NCBI RefSeq assembly: GCF_026241165.1
Contig: NZ_JAPFQN010000002.1
Coordinates: forward strand, 496,001 to 560,000
Source of the DNA: Mangrovivirga halotolerans
GTDB taxonomy: Bacteria; Bacteroidota; Bacteroidia; Cytophagales; Cyclobacteriaceae
DNA: 64,000 bases
Direction: 5' to 3'
A program made the position numbers and the translations under genes. The notes beneath the pieces were generated by a model, which did not search any database, was not told the DNA's origin, and saw nothing but the letters and a program-made list of their open reading frames with translations. This document shows positions 55,072 through 64,000 of this stretch, piece by piece. Within the stretch, counting starts at the first letter, position 1, and every line of letters starts with the position of its first letter.

Positions 55072-57006
55072 TTACTTCTTATCGTCGTCTACTTCTTCGT
55101 ATTCAACATCAGAAACATCATCTGCACCTCCGGCATCGCTTCCCTGAGCTCCACCATCAGCTCCTGGCTGAGCGCCTCCTTCAGCACCAGCAGCACCTTG
55201 CTGTGCCTGGTACATCTCTTGAGAAGCGCCTTCCCATGCTTTATTCAGTGCTTCTAAAGCTTCGTCAATCTTTTCGATGTTTTCTGACTTATGAACTTCT
55301 TTCAATTCGTTAAGTGCAGATTCGATCTTAGATTTATTTTCAGCAGAAAGCTTATCTCCGTACTCATTAAGCTGCTTTTCTGTCTGGAATATCATTGAAT
55401 CAGCCTGGTTAAGCTTATCAACTTTTTCCTTGGCAGCCTTATCAGCCTCAGCATTTGCTTCTGCCTCTTTTTTCATTTTTTCGATTTCCTCCTCAGTAAG
55501 ACCTGAAGATGCCTCAATTCTGATCTTCTGCTCTTTACCTGTTCCTTTATCTTTAGCAGATACGTGAAGGATACCGTTAGCATCAATATCGAAAGTCACT
55601 TCAATTTGAGGAACACCTCTTGGTGCAGGCGGAATACCATCTAAGTGGAATCGACCGATTGTCTTATTATCTTTCGCCATCGGACGCTCTCCCTGCAACA
55701 CGTGAATCTCAACTGAAGGCTGATTATCTGCTGCTGTAGAGAATACTTCCGATTTACGAGAAGGAATTGTCGTGTTCGATTCGATCAGTTTAGTGAAAAC
55801 GCCTCCCATGGTTTCGATACCTAAAGAAAGTGGAGTAACATCTAACAGAAGAACATCTTTAACTTCACCTGTCAGAACACCACCCTGAATTGCAGCACCA
55901 ATTGCTACTACCTCATCCGGGTTAACTCCTTTAGACGGTCGCTTACCGAAGAATTTCTCTACTTCTTCCTGGATCTTAGGAATACGAGTCGAACCACCAA
56001 CAAGAATTACTTCATCAATATCTGAAGGACTCATTCCTGCATCACTCATCGCTTTTTTCACAGGATCCATTGATCTCTTGATCAGGTTATCTGCAAGTTG
56101 TTCAAATTTTGAACGGCTTAGCGATTTAACAAGGTGTTTTGGCACTCCGTCAACAGGCATTATATAAGGAAGATTGATCTCTGTACTAGTTGAACTAGAT
56201 AATTCGATCTTCGCTTTTTCTGCTGCTTCCTTCAATCTTTGAAGGGCCATTGGATCTTTTCTAAGATCGATCCCCTCATCTTTCTGGAATTCTTCAGCTA
56301 ACCAATTGATGATCACATCATCGAAGTCATCACCACCAAGGTGAACATCACCATTAGTTGATTTTACTTCGAATACACCATCACCCATTTCAAGGATAGA
56401 GATATCAAAAGTACCTCCACCAAGGTCATACACAGCTATTTTAAGATCTTTGTCTTTTTTATCAAGACCGTAAGCTAAGGCAGCGGCAGTAGGCTCGTTG
56501 ATAATCCTTTTCACATCAAGGCCGGCGATTTGACCAGCTTCTTTTGTTGCTTGACGCTCACTATCATTAAAATATGCTGGTACAGTAATAACAGCTTCGG
56601 TTACAGACGTTCCAAGATAATCTTCAGCAGTTGACTTCATCTTCTGAAGAATCATCGCTGATACCTCTTGTGGTGTATAGCTTCTGTCTCCAATTTTTAT
56701 TCTAATCGTATCGTTAGCACCTTTCTCTACTTCGTAAGAAGCGTGCTTACGTTCATCTGTTACTTCGCTCCATTTTTTACCCATGAAACGCTTAACTGAT
56801 GTAACAGTATTTTTTGGGTTTGTTATTGCCTGTCTTTTTGCAGGATCCCCAACTTTTCTTTCTCCTTTACCATCGTCCAGAAATGCCACGATCGAAGGTG
56901 TGGTTCTTCTTCCTTCACTATTTGGAATTACAACCGGCTCGTTACCCTCCATAACTGACACACAGGAGTTGGTAGTACCTAAGTCTATACCTATAATTTT
57001 TCCCAT
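55072..57006 (-). CDS. dnaK: Chaperone DnaK (Hsp70)
   Basis: 644 residues. ATPase domain with [10 protein letters not shown] (5-14), [14 protein letters not shown] and [11 protein letters not shown]; substrate-binding domain with [18 protein letters not shown]; a helical lid and a Gly/Ala/Gln-rich tail ending in an acidic [11 protein letters not shown], close to the usual EEVD-like end. DnaK folds and protects proteins with DnaJ and GrpE, which are not in the window. The 5' region has no CIRCE repeat; it carries a -24/-12-like element and an inverted repeat (57061-57102). Confidence 0.98.
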   Translation of the reverse strand: MGKIIGIDLGTTNSCVSVMEGNEPVVIPNSEGRRTTPSIVAFLDDGKGERKVGDPAKRQAITNPKNTVTSVKRFMGKKWSEVTDERKHASYEVEKGANDTIRIKIGDRSYTPQEVSAMILQKMKSTAEDYLGTSVTEAVITVPAYFNDSERQATKEAGQIAGLDVKRIINEPTAAALAYGLDKKDKDLKIAVYDLGGGTFDISILEMGDGVFEVKSTNGDVHLGGDDFDDVIINWLAEEFQKDEGIDLRKDPMALQRLKEAAEKAKIELSSSTSTEINLPYIMPVDGVPKHLVKSLSRSKFEQLADNLIKRSMDPVKKAMSDAGMSPSDIDEVILVGGSTRIPKIQEEVEKFFGKRPSKGVNPDEVVAIGAAIQGGVLTGEVKDVLLLDVTPLSLGIETMGGVFTKLIESNTTIPSRKSEVFSTAADNQPSVEIHVLQGERPMAKDNKTIGRFHLDGIPPAPRGVPQIEVTFDIDANGILHVSAKDKGTGKEQKIRIEASSGLTEEEIEKMKKEAEANAEADKAAKEKVDKLNQADSMIFQTEKQLNEYGDKLSAENKSKIESALNELKEVHKSENIEKIDEALEALNKAWEGASQEMYQAQQGAAGAEGGAQPGADGGAQGSDAGGADDVSDVEYEEVDDDKK

Positions 57007-57060
57007 ACTAAAATTTATATCTATATTATGATTTCACAATTATTTCAACACTCAGTATTT

Positions 57061-57102
57061 ATCAAGCACTGTGCCATTGATTTTTTGACTGACAAAATGT
57101 CA
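57061..57102 (-). promoter_or_regulatory. Sigma-54-like element and inverted repeat upstream of dnaK
   Basis: On the minus strand TGGCAC (57076-57071), five bases, TTGAT (57065-57061). This keeps the TGGCAC-N5-TTGCA spacing of sigma-54 promoters but has GA where GC is usual. Fourteen bases further upstream lies TGACA-N3-TGTCA (57102-57090). The pair may be a heat-shock control unit. Inferred. Confidence 0.45.
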
Positions 57103-57253
57103 TTTTCAGGAATTTTCGCGTTTCGAAACATATTTTTGTCTGCCAGAATTTATAATTGTCAATTAATCTTTGCCTTTTTGACACTCTTCGGCTTCTCTGC
57201 CAAATATTCTAAGTAATTCGTTCCGAATACTGTATTGGGAAACATATATTCCC

Positions 57254-57261
57254 TAACTTTG
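57254..57261 (+). promoter_or_regulatory. -7 element TAACTTTG upstream of prfC
   Basis: Exact TAnnTTTG, 19 bases before the ATG. Immediately upstream an inverted repeat GGGAA-N7-TTCCC (57237-57253) spans the spacer between -33 and -7. Confidence 0.6.
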
Positions 57262-57280
57262 CATCTTTAAATTTTTGAGG

Positions 57281-58864
57281 ATGAAAGGACTAGAGCAAGA
57301 AATAGCCAGGCGACGTACATTTGGTATTATTTCTCACCCCGATGCAGGTAAAACCACTTTAACTGAAAAGCTTCTACTTTTTGGTGGGGCCATTAATACT
57401 GCCGGGGCTGTAAAAAGTAATAAAATAAAAATGCATGCCCGTTCAGACTGGATGGAAATTGAAAAGCAGAGAGGTATTTCTGTTTCTACTTCAGTAATGG
57501 GTTTTGAATATAAAGGAAAAAAAATCAATCTTCTTGATACCCCGGGTCACCAGGATTTCGCTGAAGATACATTTAGAACTCTTACCGCAGTCGATAGTGT
57601 GATCATGGTAATTGATTGCGTGAAAGGTGTTGAGATCCAGACTGAGAAGCTGATGGAAGTATGCCGCATGAGAAACACTCCTGTTTTGGCATTTATCAAT
57701 AAGCTTGACCGGGAAGGTCGTGATCCATTTGAACTCTTAGATGAGATCGAACAAAAACTAAATATAAAGGTAAGACCTCTTTCCTGGCCTATCGGAATGG
57801 GAAAGTCCTTTAGAGGGGTTTATAATCTTTTCGAAAAAAGACTCAATCTCTTCGAACCAGGCAAAGCTAAAATCACCGATAACCAAATCGAATTTGAAGA
57901 TATAAACAGCCCGGAGCTGGAAGATTATATCGGTGAAAATGCAGCCGCTGAATTAAGAGAGGAAATTGAATTGATTGAAGGTGTTTATCCTGAGTTCAGT
58001 AAAACCGAATATTTAAACGGAGAGGTAGCTCCTGTCTTTTTTGGCTCGGCAGTAAACAATTTTGGCGTTAACGAATTATTAAACTGTTTTGTCCAGATTG
58101 CTCCAGAGCCTAAATCTCGTGAAACTGAAGAACGGGAAGTAATCCCAACTGAAGAAGACTTTACAGGTTTTGTGTTTAAAATTCACGCCAATATGGATCC
58201 AAAGCACAGAAACCGAATTGCTTTTATCCGGGTTTGCTCCGGGAAGTTTGAAAGAAATAAATTTTATCACAGGGTCAGGGAAAATCAGAAAATGAGATTC
58301 TCTAATGTGACCGCCTTCATGGCACAAGATAAAGAAATAATCGATGAAGCCTACCCGGGGGATATCGTTGGTCTTTATGATACAGGTAATCTAAAAATTG
58401 GCGATACTCTGTTTGAATCAAATGGGAGTAATTTCAAAGGAATACCTGCCTTCTCTCCTGAAATTTTCAAGGAGGTGATCAACAAAGATGCCATGAAAAC
58501 CAAGCAGCTAGAAAAAGGGTTAAGACAGCTGATGGATGAAGGTGTAGCCCAGCTTTTTGAATATGAAATGGGTGCGAGAAAAATCGTCGGAACTGTTGGT
58601 GCGCTTCAGTTTGAGGTTATTCAGCACAGACTTAAAGAGGAATACGGTGCTTCAGTGGCATTCCAACCTCAAAACATATATAAAGCTTGCTGGGTATCGG
58701 CCAAAAGCGAAAAAGACATGAATGAGTTCATTAAGTCTAAAAGAAGACATATTGCCAAGGACAAAGATGGCAAGTATGTATTTATGGCTGAATCAAAAGC
58801 CTGGTTGCAGATGATCCAGGATAATTTCCCTGAAATAACAGTTCACTTCACTTCTGAATTTTAA
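57281..58864 (+). CDS. prfC: Peptide chain release factor 3
   Basis: 527 residues from ATG 57281; a TTG at 57275 would add two residues. GTPase motifs: SHPDAGKTT (G1), DTPGHQDF (G3), NKLDREGRD (G4), and the RF3-typical effector region [17 protein letters not shown]. The C-terminal domains fit RF3, with [26 protein letters not shown]3 recycles RF1 and RF2 after peptide release. Three bases separate it from an RluA-type gene, so both share a transcript. Confidence 0.96.
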   Translation: MKGLEQEIARRRTFGIISHPDAGKTTLTEKLLLFGGAINTAGAVKSNKIKMHARSDWMEIEKQRGISVSTSVMGFEYKGKKINLLDTPGHQDFAEDTFRTLTAVDSVIMVIDCVKGVEIQTEKLMEVCRMRNTPVLAFINKLDREGRDPFELLDEIEQKLNIKVRPLSWPIGMGKSFRGVYNLFEKRLNLFEPGKAKITDNQIEFEDINSPELEDYIGENAAAELREEIELIEGVYPEFSKTEYLNGEVAPVFFGSAVNNFGVNELLNCFVQIAPEPKSRETEEREVIPTEEDFTGFVFKIHANMDPKHRNRIAFIRVCSGKFERNKFYHRVRENQKMRFSNVTAFMAQDKEIIDEAYPGDIVGLYDTGNLKIGDTLFESNGSNFKGIPAFSPEIFKEVINKDAMKTKQLEKGLRQLMDEGVAQLFEYEMGARKIVGTVGALQFEVIQHRLKEEYGASVAFQPQNIYKACWVSAKSEKDMNEFIKSKRRHIAKDKDGKYVFMAESKAWLQMIQDNFPEITVHFTSEF

Positions 58865-58867
58865 GAT

Positions 58868-59572
58868 ATGGCCAGAAAAGGAAAGCACATCGAAATAGTT
58901 TACGAGGACAATCACCTGATTGCAGTAAATAAACCTTCAGGGGTATTAGTCCACTCAGACAGAACTGAAGACCCAACCTTAGAAGATGCCGTCAAGGATT
59001 TCATAAAGGTTGAATACAATAAACCTGGAGCTGTTTACCTGGGTGTAATCCACCGCCTCGACAGACCTGTCAGTGGCCTGGTGCTTATGGCCAAGACCAG
59101 CAAAGGCCTTTCTCGTATGAATGAAGTATTCAAAGAAAGAAAGGTTGAAAAAACCTACCTGGCAATTGTTAATAAGCTTCCTGCGAACCAGGAAGGAACT
59201 CTTGAGCATTATTTGCTAAAAGACACAGCAAAAAATAAAACTCATGCTCATATAAAACCAAAAAAAGGAGCTAAAAAGGCTGTTTTAAGCTATAAGTTTG
59301 TTGGGAGGATCGCTGATAAATATCTATTAGAGGTTAAGCCTGAGACCGGAAGGCCCCATCAAATAAGAGTTCAGTTAAGTAGCATGGGTTGCCCGATCCA
59401 GGGAGATGTAAAGTATGGCTCAACAATTAAAAATCCTGGCACTGATATAGCTCTTCATGGTTTCAAACTCAATTTCCAACATCCAGTAAAGAAAGAACAT
59501 TTGGAAATAAAGGCTGAAGTACCTGGCAATGACCTTTGGAAATCACTAAAACCGCTCACGGAAACTTTATAG
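58868..59572 (+). CDS. RluA-family pseudouridine synthase
   Basis: 234 residues, shorter than RluC/RluD because the N-terminal S4 domain is missing. The catalytic Asp65 lies in GVIHRLDRPVSGLVLMAKT; EDNHLIAVNKPSGVLVHSD and ETGRPHQIRVQLSSMGCPIQGD are also family motifs. It converts a uridine of rRNA or tRNA to pseudouridine; which one cannot be told. It follows prfC in the same operon. Confidence 0.93.
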   Translation: MARKGKHIEIVYEDNHLIAVNKPSGVLVHSDRTEDPTLEDAVKDFIKVEYNKPGAVYLGVIHRLDRPVSGLVLMAKTSKGLSRMNEVFKERKVEKTYLAIVNKLPANQEGTLEHYLLKDTAKNKTHAHIKPKKGAKKAVLSYKFVGRIADKYLLEVKPETGRPHQIRVQLSSMGCPIQGDVKYGSTIKNPGTDIALHGFKLNFQHPVKKEHLEIKAEVPGNDLWKSLKPLTETL

Positions 59573-59619
59573 ATTTTTAAAGCTGCGAAAAGTATAATGC
59601 ATCAAAATTTAATTTAAGT

Positions 59620-60072
59620 ATGAGAAAATTATTTACACTAGCATTATTACTTACCGGATTATCATTCGCAAACGCTCAAAGCGATGAAGAAAAAGTAGAT
59701 AAGGTCATCCATAAAGTTTTTGATGCCATGAGAGCAGGTGACAGCACTGCCCTGGTGAAATACTTTATCGAAGAGCCTAATATGAAAACCGTTTATAAAA
59801 AAGATGGCGAAATCCTGCTTCACGTAGGAAGCCTGAATGATTTTGCTGTCGCGGTTGGAACTCCTCATGAAGAAGTGTACAATGAGGTAATTGACAATCT
59901 TGAAATAAAGATTGATGGTCCATTAGCTTCTGCATGGGTCCCTTACAAGTTTTTCATCGGGGAAAAGTTTAGCCATTGCGGAGTTAATGTATTTGAATTA
60001 GTAAAAATTGACGGAAACTGGAAAGTATCATCAATAATCGATACGAGAAGACAAGAAAACTGCCTCTTCTAG
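59620..60072 (+). CDS. Secreted NTF2-like (SnoaL/DUF4440-type) protein
   Basis: 150 residues. Signal peptide MRKLFTLALLLTGLSFANAQ, then a single cone-shaped NTF2-like domain (about 22-150): EEKVDKVIHKVFDAMRAGDSTAL in the first helix, and strands ASAWVPYKFFIGEKFSHCGVNVFELVKIDGNWKVSSI. The fold binds small ligands or acts as an enzyme in different families; no catalytic set is visible. Probably periplasmic. It lies between the RluA gene and pabB. Confidence 0.82.
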   Translation: MRKLFTLALLLTGLSFANAQSDEEKVDKVIHKVFDAMRAGDSTALVKYFIEEPNMKTVYKKDGEILLHVGSLNDFAVAVGTPHEEVYNEVIDNLEIKIDGPLASAWVPYKFFIGEKFSHCGVNVFELVKIDGNWKVSSIIDTRRQENCLF

Positions 60073-60083
60073 AAACAGGCAAC

Positions 60084-61064
60084 ATGGAGGCTGTCAGAAA
60101 AACTATTGAAACAATGAATAGTTTTGGCAGCCGCCATATTCCATTTTTTTTTCTTATTGATTTTGAACACAATCACCCGGTTTGCATACCGCTCAAGGAT
60201 GTAGATCCTAAGGAAATAGCATTCAACTTTAATGGAGTAAGAAATGTAGAACAACTCTCATCCCATAGTTCTACACCTTTAACATTCGACTTTAAGCCAG
60301 TTAACTATAACGAGTTTAATAAAGCTTTTAACCTGGTTAAAAGTGAAATATTAACGGGAAACAGCTACTTGCTAAACCTGACTTTCAGGTCAGAGATCAC
60401 TTCAAATTATACTCTTGAAGAAATAATAGAACGTGCCAAAGCCAAATATAAATTATGGCTGCGCAATAAATTCATAAGCTTTTCACCTGAAACATTTATC
60501 AAGATTCAGAAAGATAAAATGCATTCTTATCCAATGAAAGGCACCAGGGTATTACAGGATGATAAAGATGCTGAAAGACTGTTGAATGATCACAAGGAAA
60601 CAGCAGAACATGTTACAATTGTTGATCTTATACGGAATGACATGAGTATTCTCGGAAAAAAGGTTGAAGTAACGAAATTTAAGTATCTGGATGTTCTCAA
60701 TACCCATCGAGGTAAATTATTACAAATGTCATCTCAGATTTCGACCCCTCTGGGAGAAAACTGGTATAAAAATATTGGCTCAATTATTTTTTCTATGCTA
60801 CCTGCAGGATCTATTAGTGGTGCTCCTAAAAAGAAAACTATTGAAATAATTAAGAAAGCTGAAGCGACACCCAGAGGTTACTATACAGGGGTAGCAGGAA
60901 TTTATGATGGCAAAAACTTTGATAGCTGCGTATTGATCCGTTTCATCGAAAAAGATATAGATGGAAAATTGTATTTTCGCAGCGGCGGAGGCATTACCCA
61001 TTTAAGTGATGCCCAAACTGAGTATGATGAAGTTTTAAATAAAATTTATGTTCCGGTTTATTGA
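60084..61064 (+). CDS. pabB: Aminodeoxychorismate synthase component I
   Basis: 326 residues, the short Bacteroidota form lacking much of the N-terminal half of E. coli PabB. The chorismate-binding domain shows YPMKGTR, VDLIRNDMSILG, LLQMSSQIS, PAGSISGAPKKKTIEII, RGYYTGVAG and FRSGGGITHLSDAQTEYDEV. It makes 4-amino-4-deoxychorismate for folate synthesis, with ammonia from a PabA glutaminase not seen here. An anthranilate synthase role (TrpE) is less likely because the next gene is a PabC-like enzyme overlapping by 17 bases. Confidence 0.9.
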   Translation: MEAVRKTIETMNSFGSRHIPFFFLIDFEHNHPVCIPLKDVDPKEIAFNFNGVRNVEQLSSHSSTPLTFDFKPVNYNEFNKAFNLVKSEILTGNSYLLNLTFRSEITSNYTLEEIIERAKAKYKLWLRNKFISFSPETFIKIQKDKMHSYPMKGTRVLQDDKDAERLLNDHKETAEHVTIVDLIRNDMSILGKKVEVTKFKYLDVLNTHRGKLLQMSSQISTPLGENWYKNIGSIIFSMLPAGSISGAPKKKTIEIIKKAEATPRGYYTGVAGIYDGKNFDSCVLIRFIEKDIDGKLYFRSGGGITHLSDAQTEYDEVLNKIYVPVY

Positions 61065-61647
61065 ATCAATATGTTTTGAAGATTATGACTTCCCTCTTTT
61101 AAAGCAACACCAGGAAAGGGTAAATCGGACATTTGAGAATTTCTATCCAGGACAAAAACCTTTTGACCTTAACAACCTTTTAAGTTTTAAGGAAATGCCT
61201 CAGGATGGTGATCGATACAAAGTACGGATAGTCTATAATGAAATACCTGAAGAATTTTCAATAACAAAATACTCACCAAAAAGTATTGATAGTTTAAAAT
61301 TAATAGAAACTCCATCTTTCGATTATTCTTTCAAATTTGAAAATCGTGAAAATCTTTCACAGCTAAATAGCCTGAAAGAATCTGCGCAGGATATAATTAT
61401 TGTTATAGATGGAAAAGTAACGGACAGTTCCTATTCAAACCTGTTATTTAAGAAGAAAGGAGTCTATTACACCCCTGAAACACCATTGTTAGCCGGCACC
61501 AGAAGGCAATACCTACTGGAAAATGGTCATATAACTGAAAAAGATATAAATGTGGGAAATATAGATGAATTTGAAAGCGTTTGCTTGATCAATGCGATGT
61601 TAAAGCCGGGTGAAATAGAGATCCCCATAGAAAATATTATCAGATGA
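61048..61647 (+). CDS. pabC: Aminodeoxychorismate lyase-like, class IV PLP enzyme
   Basis: 199 residues, shorter than E. coli PabC (269). Class IV features are VIDGKVTDSSYSNLLFKK, YYTPETPLLAGTRRQYLLE and EFESVCLINAMLKPGEI. The Schiff-base lysine is probably Lys96 in DYSFKFENRE. It should release pyruvate from aminodeoxychorismate to give 4-aminobenzoate, completing the step begun by PabB. It overlaps pabB by 17 bases and the next gene by 4, so all three are coupled. Confidence 0.85.
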   Translation: MFRFIESICFEDYDFPLLKQHQERVNRTFENFYPGQKPFDLNNLLSFKEMPQDGDRYKVRIVYNEIPEEFSITKYSPKSIDSLKLIETPSFDYSFKFENRENLSQLNSLKESAQDIIIVIDGKVTDSSYSNLLFKKKGVYYTPETPLLAGTRRQYLLENGHITEKDINVGNIDEFESVCLINAMLKPGEIEIPIENIIR

Positions 61648-61967
61648 AATGGTATAAAAAATTACAGAAGCACTGGAATTTAAAAAGCGGAAAGCAGGTA
61701 GCAATAGTATTAATTGTGTTTGCTTTGACAGGAAGCACCGCTGTTTATCTAAAGAAATTCATGCTTGACATTGCAGGATTCGGCCCGGAAACGTCTTTAT
61801 GGATTAAGGTTCCATTCTTAATTATAATCACTTTTATTAATTACCAGATTTTACTTTTGGCATATGCGTTTATATTCGGCCAATTTAAATTCTTTTGGGA
61901 ATTTGAAAAAAAGATGTTCAGAAGAATGACCGGAAGGGGTAGAAAAAACAAAAAGACCGATGAATAA
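61644..61967 (+). CDS. Small membrane protein, DUF6787-like
   Basis: 107 residues with two membrane helices (about 18-37, VAIVLIVFALTGSTAVYLKK, and 52-78, WIKVPFLIIITFINYQILLL) and a cytoplasmic Arg/Lys-rich tail (FEKKMFRRMTGRGRKNKK). The length, the LTGSTAVYLKK motif and the WEFEKKMFRRM end recall a small Bacteroidota family I believe is DUF6787; function unknown. It overlaps pabC by 4 bases and its stop lies within the terminator hairpin. Confidence 0.75.
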   Translation: MKWYKKLQKHWNLKSGKQVAIVLIVFALTGSTAVYLKKFMLDIAGFGPETSLWIKVPFLIIITFINYQILLLAYAFIFGQFKFFWEFEKKMFRRMTGRGRKNKKTDE

Positions 61968-61985
61968 TCATCGGTCTTTTTTTAT
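61952..61985. terminator. Bidirectional terminator between the pab operon and atpC
   Basis: AAAGACCGATGA, loop ATAA, TCATCGGTCTTT, then T. The plus-strand stop codon TAA (61965-61967) lies in the loop. On the minus strand the hairpin is also followed by T-rich sequence, so it can serve atpC. Confidence 0.92.
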
Positions 61986-62003
61986 CTAATGATATTATGA
62001 TTC

Positions 62004-62255
62004 TTATTCCTGAATAACTTTTTCAGCCAATACCACTACTCTGTTACTTGCAACTTCCACAACACCACCATCAACAATGATCTCGTGATTGTTATTATCC
62101 TTAGTTACATAAGACAGAATTCCTTTGTCTAATGAACTAATAATCGGAGCGTGATTATTTAAGACTTGAAAAGAACCTTTAGAACCCGGAAAAGTTGCAG
62201 ACAAAACTGCTCCTTCAAAGATCTTTTCATCAGGTGTTACTATTTCTAGATACAT
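62004..62255 (-). CDS. atpC: ATP synthase F1 subunit epsilon, short form
   Basis: 83 residues from ATG 62255 (MYLEIVTPDEKIFEG); an upstream frame to 62279 adds a tail without family similarity. Only the N-terminal beta-sandwich is present (FPGSKGSFQVLNNHAPIISSL, VDGGVVEVASNRVVVLAE). The C-terminal two-helix hairpin that inhibits ATP hydrolysis in many bacteria is missing, as is usual in Bacteroidota. Follows atpD on the same strand. Confidence 0.93.
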   Translation of the reverse strand: MYLEIVTPDEKIFEGAVLSATFPGSKGSFQVLNNHAPIISSLDKGILSYVTKDNNNHEIIVDGGVVEVASNRVVVLAEKVIQE

Positions 62256-62272
62256 ATCTTCCACAGTATAAG

Positions 62273-62299
62273 AAAACAAGAATCAGTGATTCTTGTTTT
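62273..62299. promoter_or_regulatory. 27-base palindrome between atpD and atpC
   Basis: Arms AAAACAAGAATCA and TGATTCTTGTTTT with one central G, lying in the 56-base gap between the atpD stop and the atpC start. In RNA it makes a hairpin of about 12 pairs. It may be an attenuator, a processing or stability site that sets the beta to epsilon ratio. Inferred. Confidence 0.55.
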
Positions 62300-62311
62300 A
62301 CGTTATTAAAT

Positions 62312-63832
<1,521 letters not shown>

Positions 63833-63862
63833 TTAAGAAACTGCAACCTTAAAATTTGACTG

Positions 63863-63893
63863 CAAAAGTAGGACTAATTTATCTGAAACCAAA
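63863..63893 (-). promoter_or_regulatory. Promoter of atpDC
   Basis: On the minus strand TTTG (63893-63890), 19-base spacer, TACTTTTG (63870-63863). A perfect match to TTTG-N19-TAnnTTTG, upstream of a short leader and the atpD ATG. Confidence 0.75.
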
Positions 63894-63978
63894 GCTTATG
63901 ATAAAATTTATGACAGAAGTTCAATCGGTTGCATAAAAGAATTTTAAAATCAACTTTTTAAACCTGATGATAATCCAT

Positions 63979-64000
63979 AAAAAAACCCTGACAAGCTATT
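63979..64000 (-). terminator. Partial terminator at the right edge
   Basis: On the minus strand GCTTGTCAGGG followed by seven T is the 3' arm and U tract of an intrinsic terminator whose 5' arm lies outside the window. It implies a minus-strand gene just beyond base 64000. The arm resembles that of the dnaK terminator. Confidence 0.55.

Noticed and set aside
57028-57216. Plus-strand frame of 62 codons upstream of prfC
   Set aside because: It is antisense to the dnaK promoter region and codes a low-complexity Phe/Ile-rich product with no recognisable motif.
57007-57280. CIRCE element for HrcA upstream of dnaK
   Set aside because: The TTAGCACTC-N9-GAGTGCTAA repeat is absent on both strands.

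Overview
The window is a gene-dense, AT-rich piece of a Bacteroidota chromosome, most like a marine or soil Cytophagales-type bacterium. The reasons are the type IX secretion genes sprA, porU and porV, the T9SS sorting domain at the end of PorU, the split atpD-atpC operon, families largely restricted to Bacteroidota (DUF4292, DUF4837), promoters of the Bacteroidota form TTTG-N19-TAnnTTTG, and starts without Shine-Dalgarno boxes. No phage, insertion sequence, CRISPR array or rRNA was found. The one tRNA is tRNA-Ala(GGC).

Layout. 1-4711 is a cell-envelope operon: a TPR protein cut by the left edge, a LolB-like DUF4292 lipoprotein, an EnvC-like murein hydrolase activator, and a CapA-like protein fused to a SPOR domain. 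4819-9154 holds tatA, gatA, a MltD-type transglycosylase and a DUF4837 lipoprotein. 9291-19380 is maeB-ruvA-sprA with overlapping or near-overlapping ends. 19465-22263 holds gcvH, a VanZ-like gene and three TonB-family genes, surrounded by repeated copies of one palindrome. 22340-27661 (minus) holds yicC, a large outer-membrane protein made of a dead peptidase, a propeller and a barrel, and an FAD oxidoreductase. 27714-35778 (plus) is a metallo-hydrolase, pssA, porU, porV, a non-catalytic M16 protein and a TPM-domain protein. 35772-43807 is rarA, an EamA transporter, and the minus-strand run DUF92, giant TPR protein, threonine aldolase.

44019-48358 is the least recognisable part: a 53-residue secreted peptide gene, a TPR membrane protein, an XRE regulator with a perfect operator-like palindrome, a helical-repeat protein of unknown function and about 700 bases of AT-rich non-coding DNA. 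48359-54524 holds tRNA-Ala, an NlpC/P60 lipoprotein, asnB, a YdiJ-like FAD/Fe-S dehydrogenase and a DinB-fold protein. 54525-57280 contains a candidate structured RNA and dnaK with an unusual -24/-12-like promoter. 57281-61967 holds prfC, an RluA-type synthase, an NTF2-like protein, pabB, pabC and a small membrane protein. 61968-64000 (minus) is atpC and atpD.

How the genes fit together: much of the window serves the envelope. SprA, PorV and PorU are the translocon, shuttle and sortase of one secretion system. EnvC, MltD, CapA-SPOR and NlpC act at or near peptidoglycan. The TonB proteins energise outer-membrane transport. The best leads for undescribed biology are the palindrome AACTAA-N4-TTAGTT around the TonB genes, the ~165-nt RNA candidate next to dnaK, the XRE operator with a possible divergent small RNA, and the dnaK promoter. 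All functional calls rest on reading motifs by eye; no database search was run.
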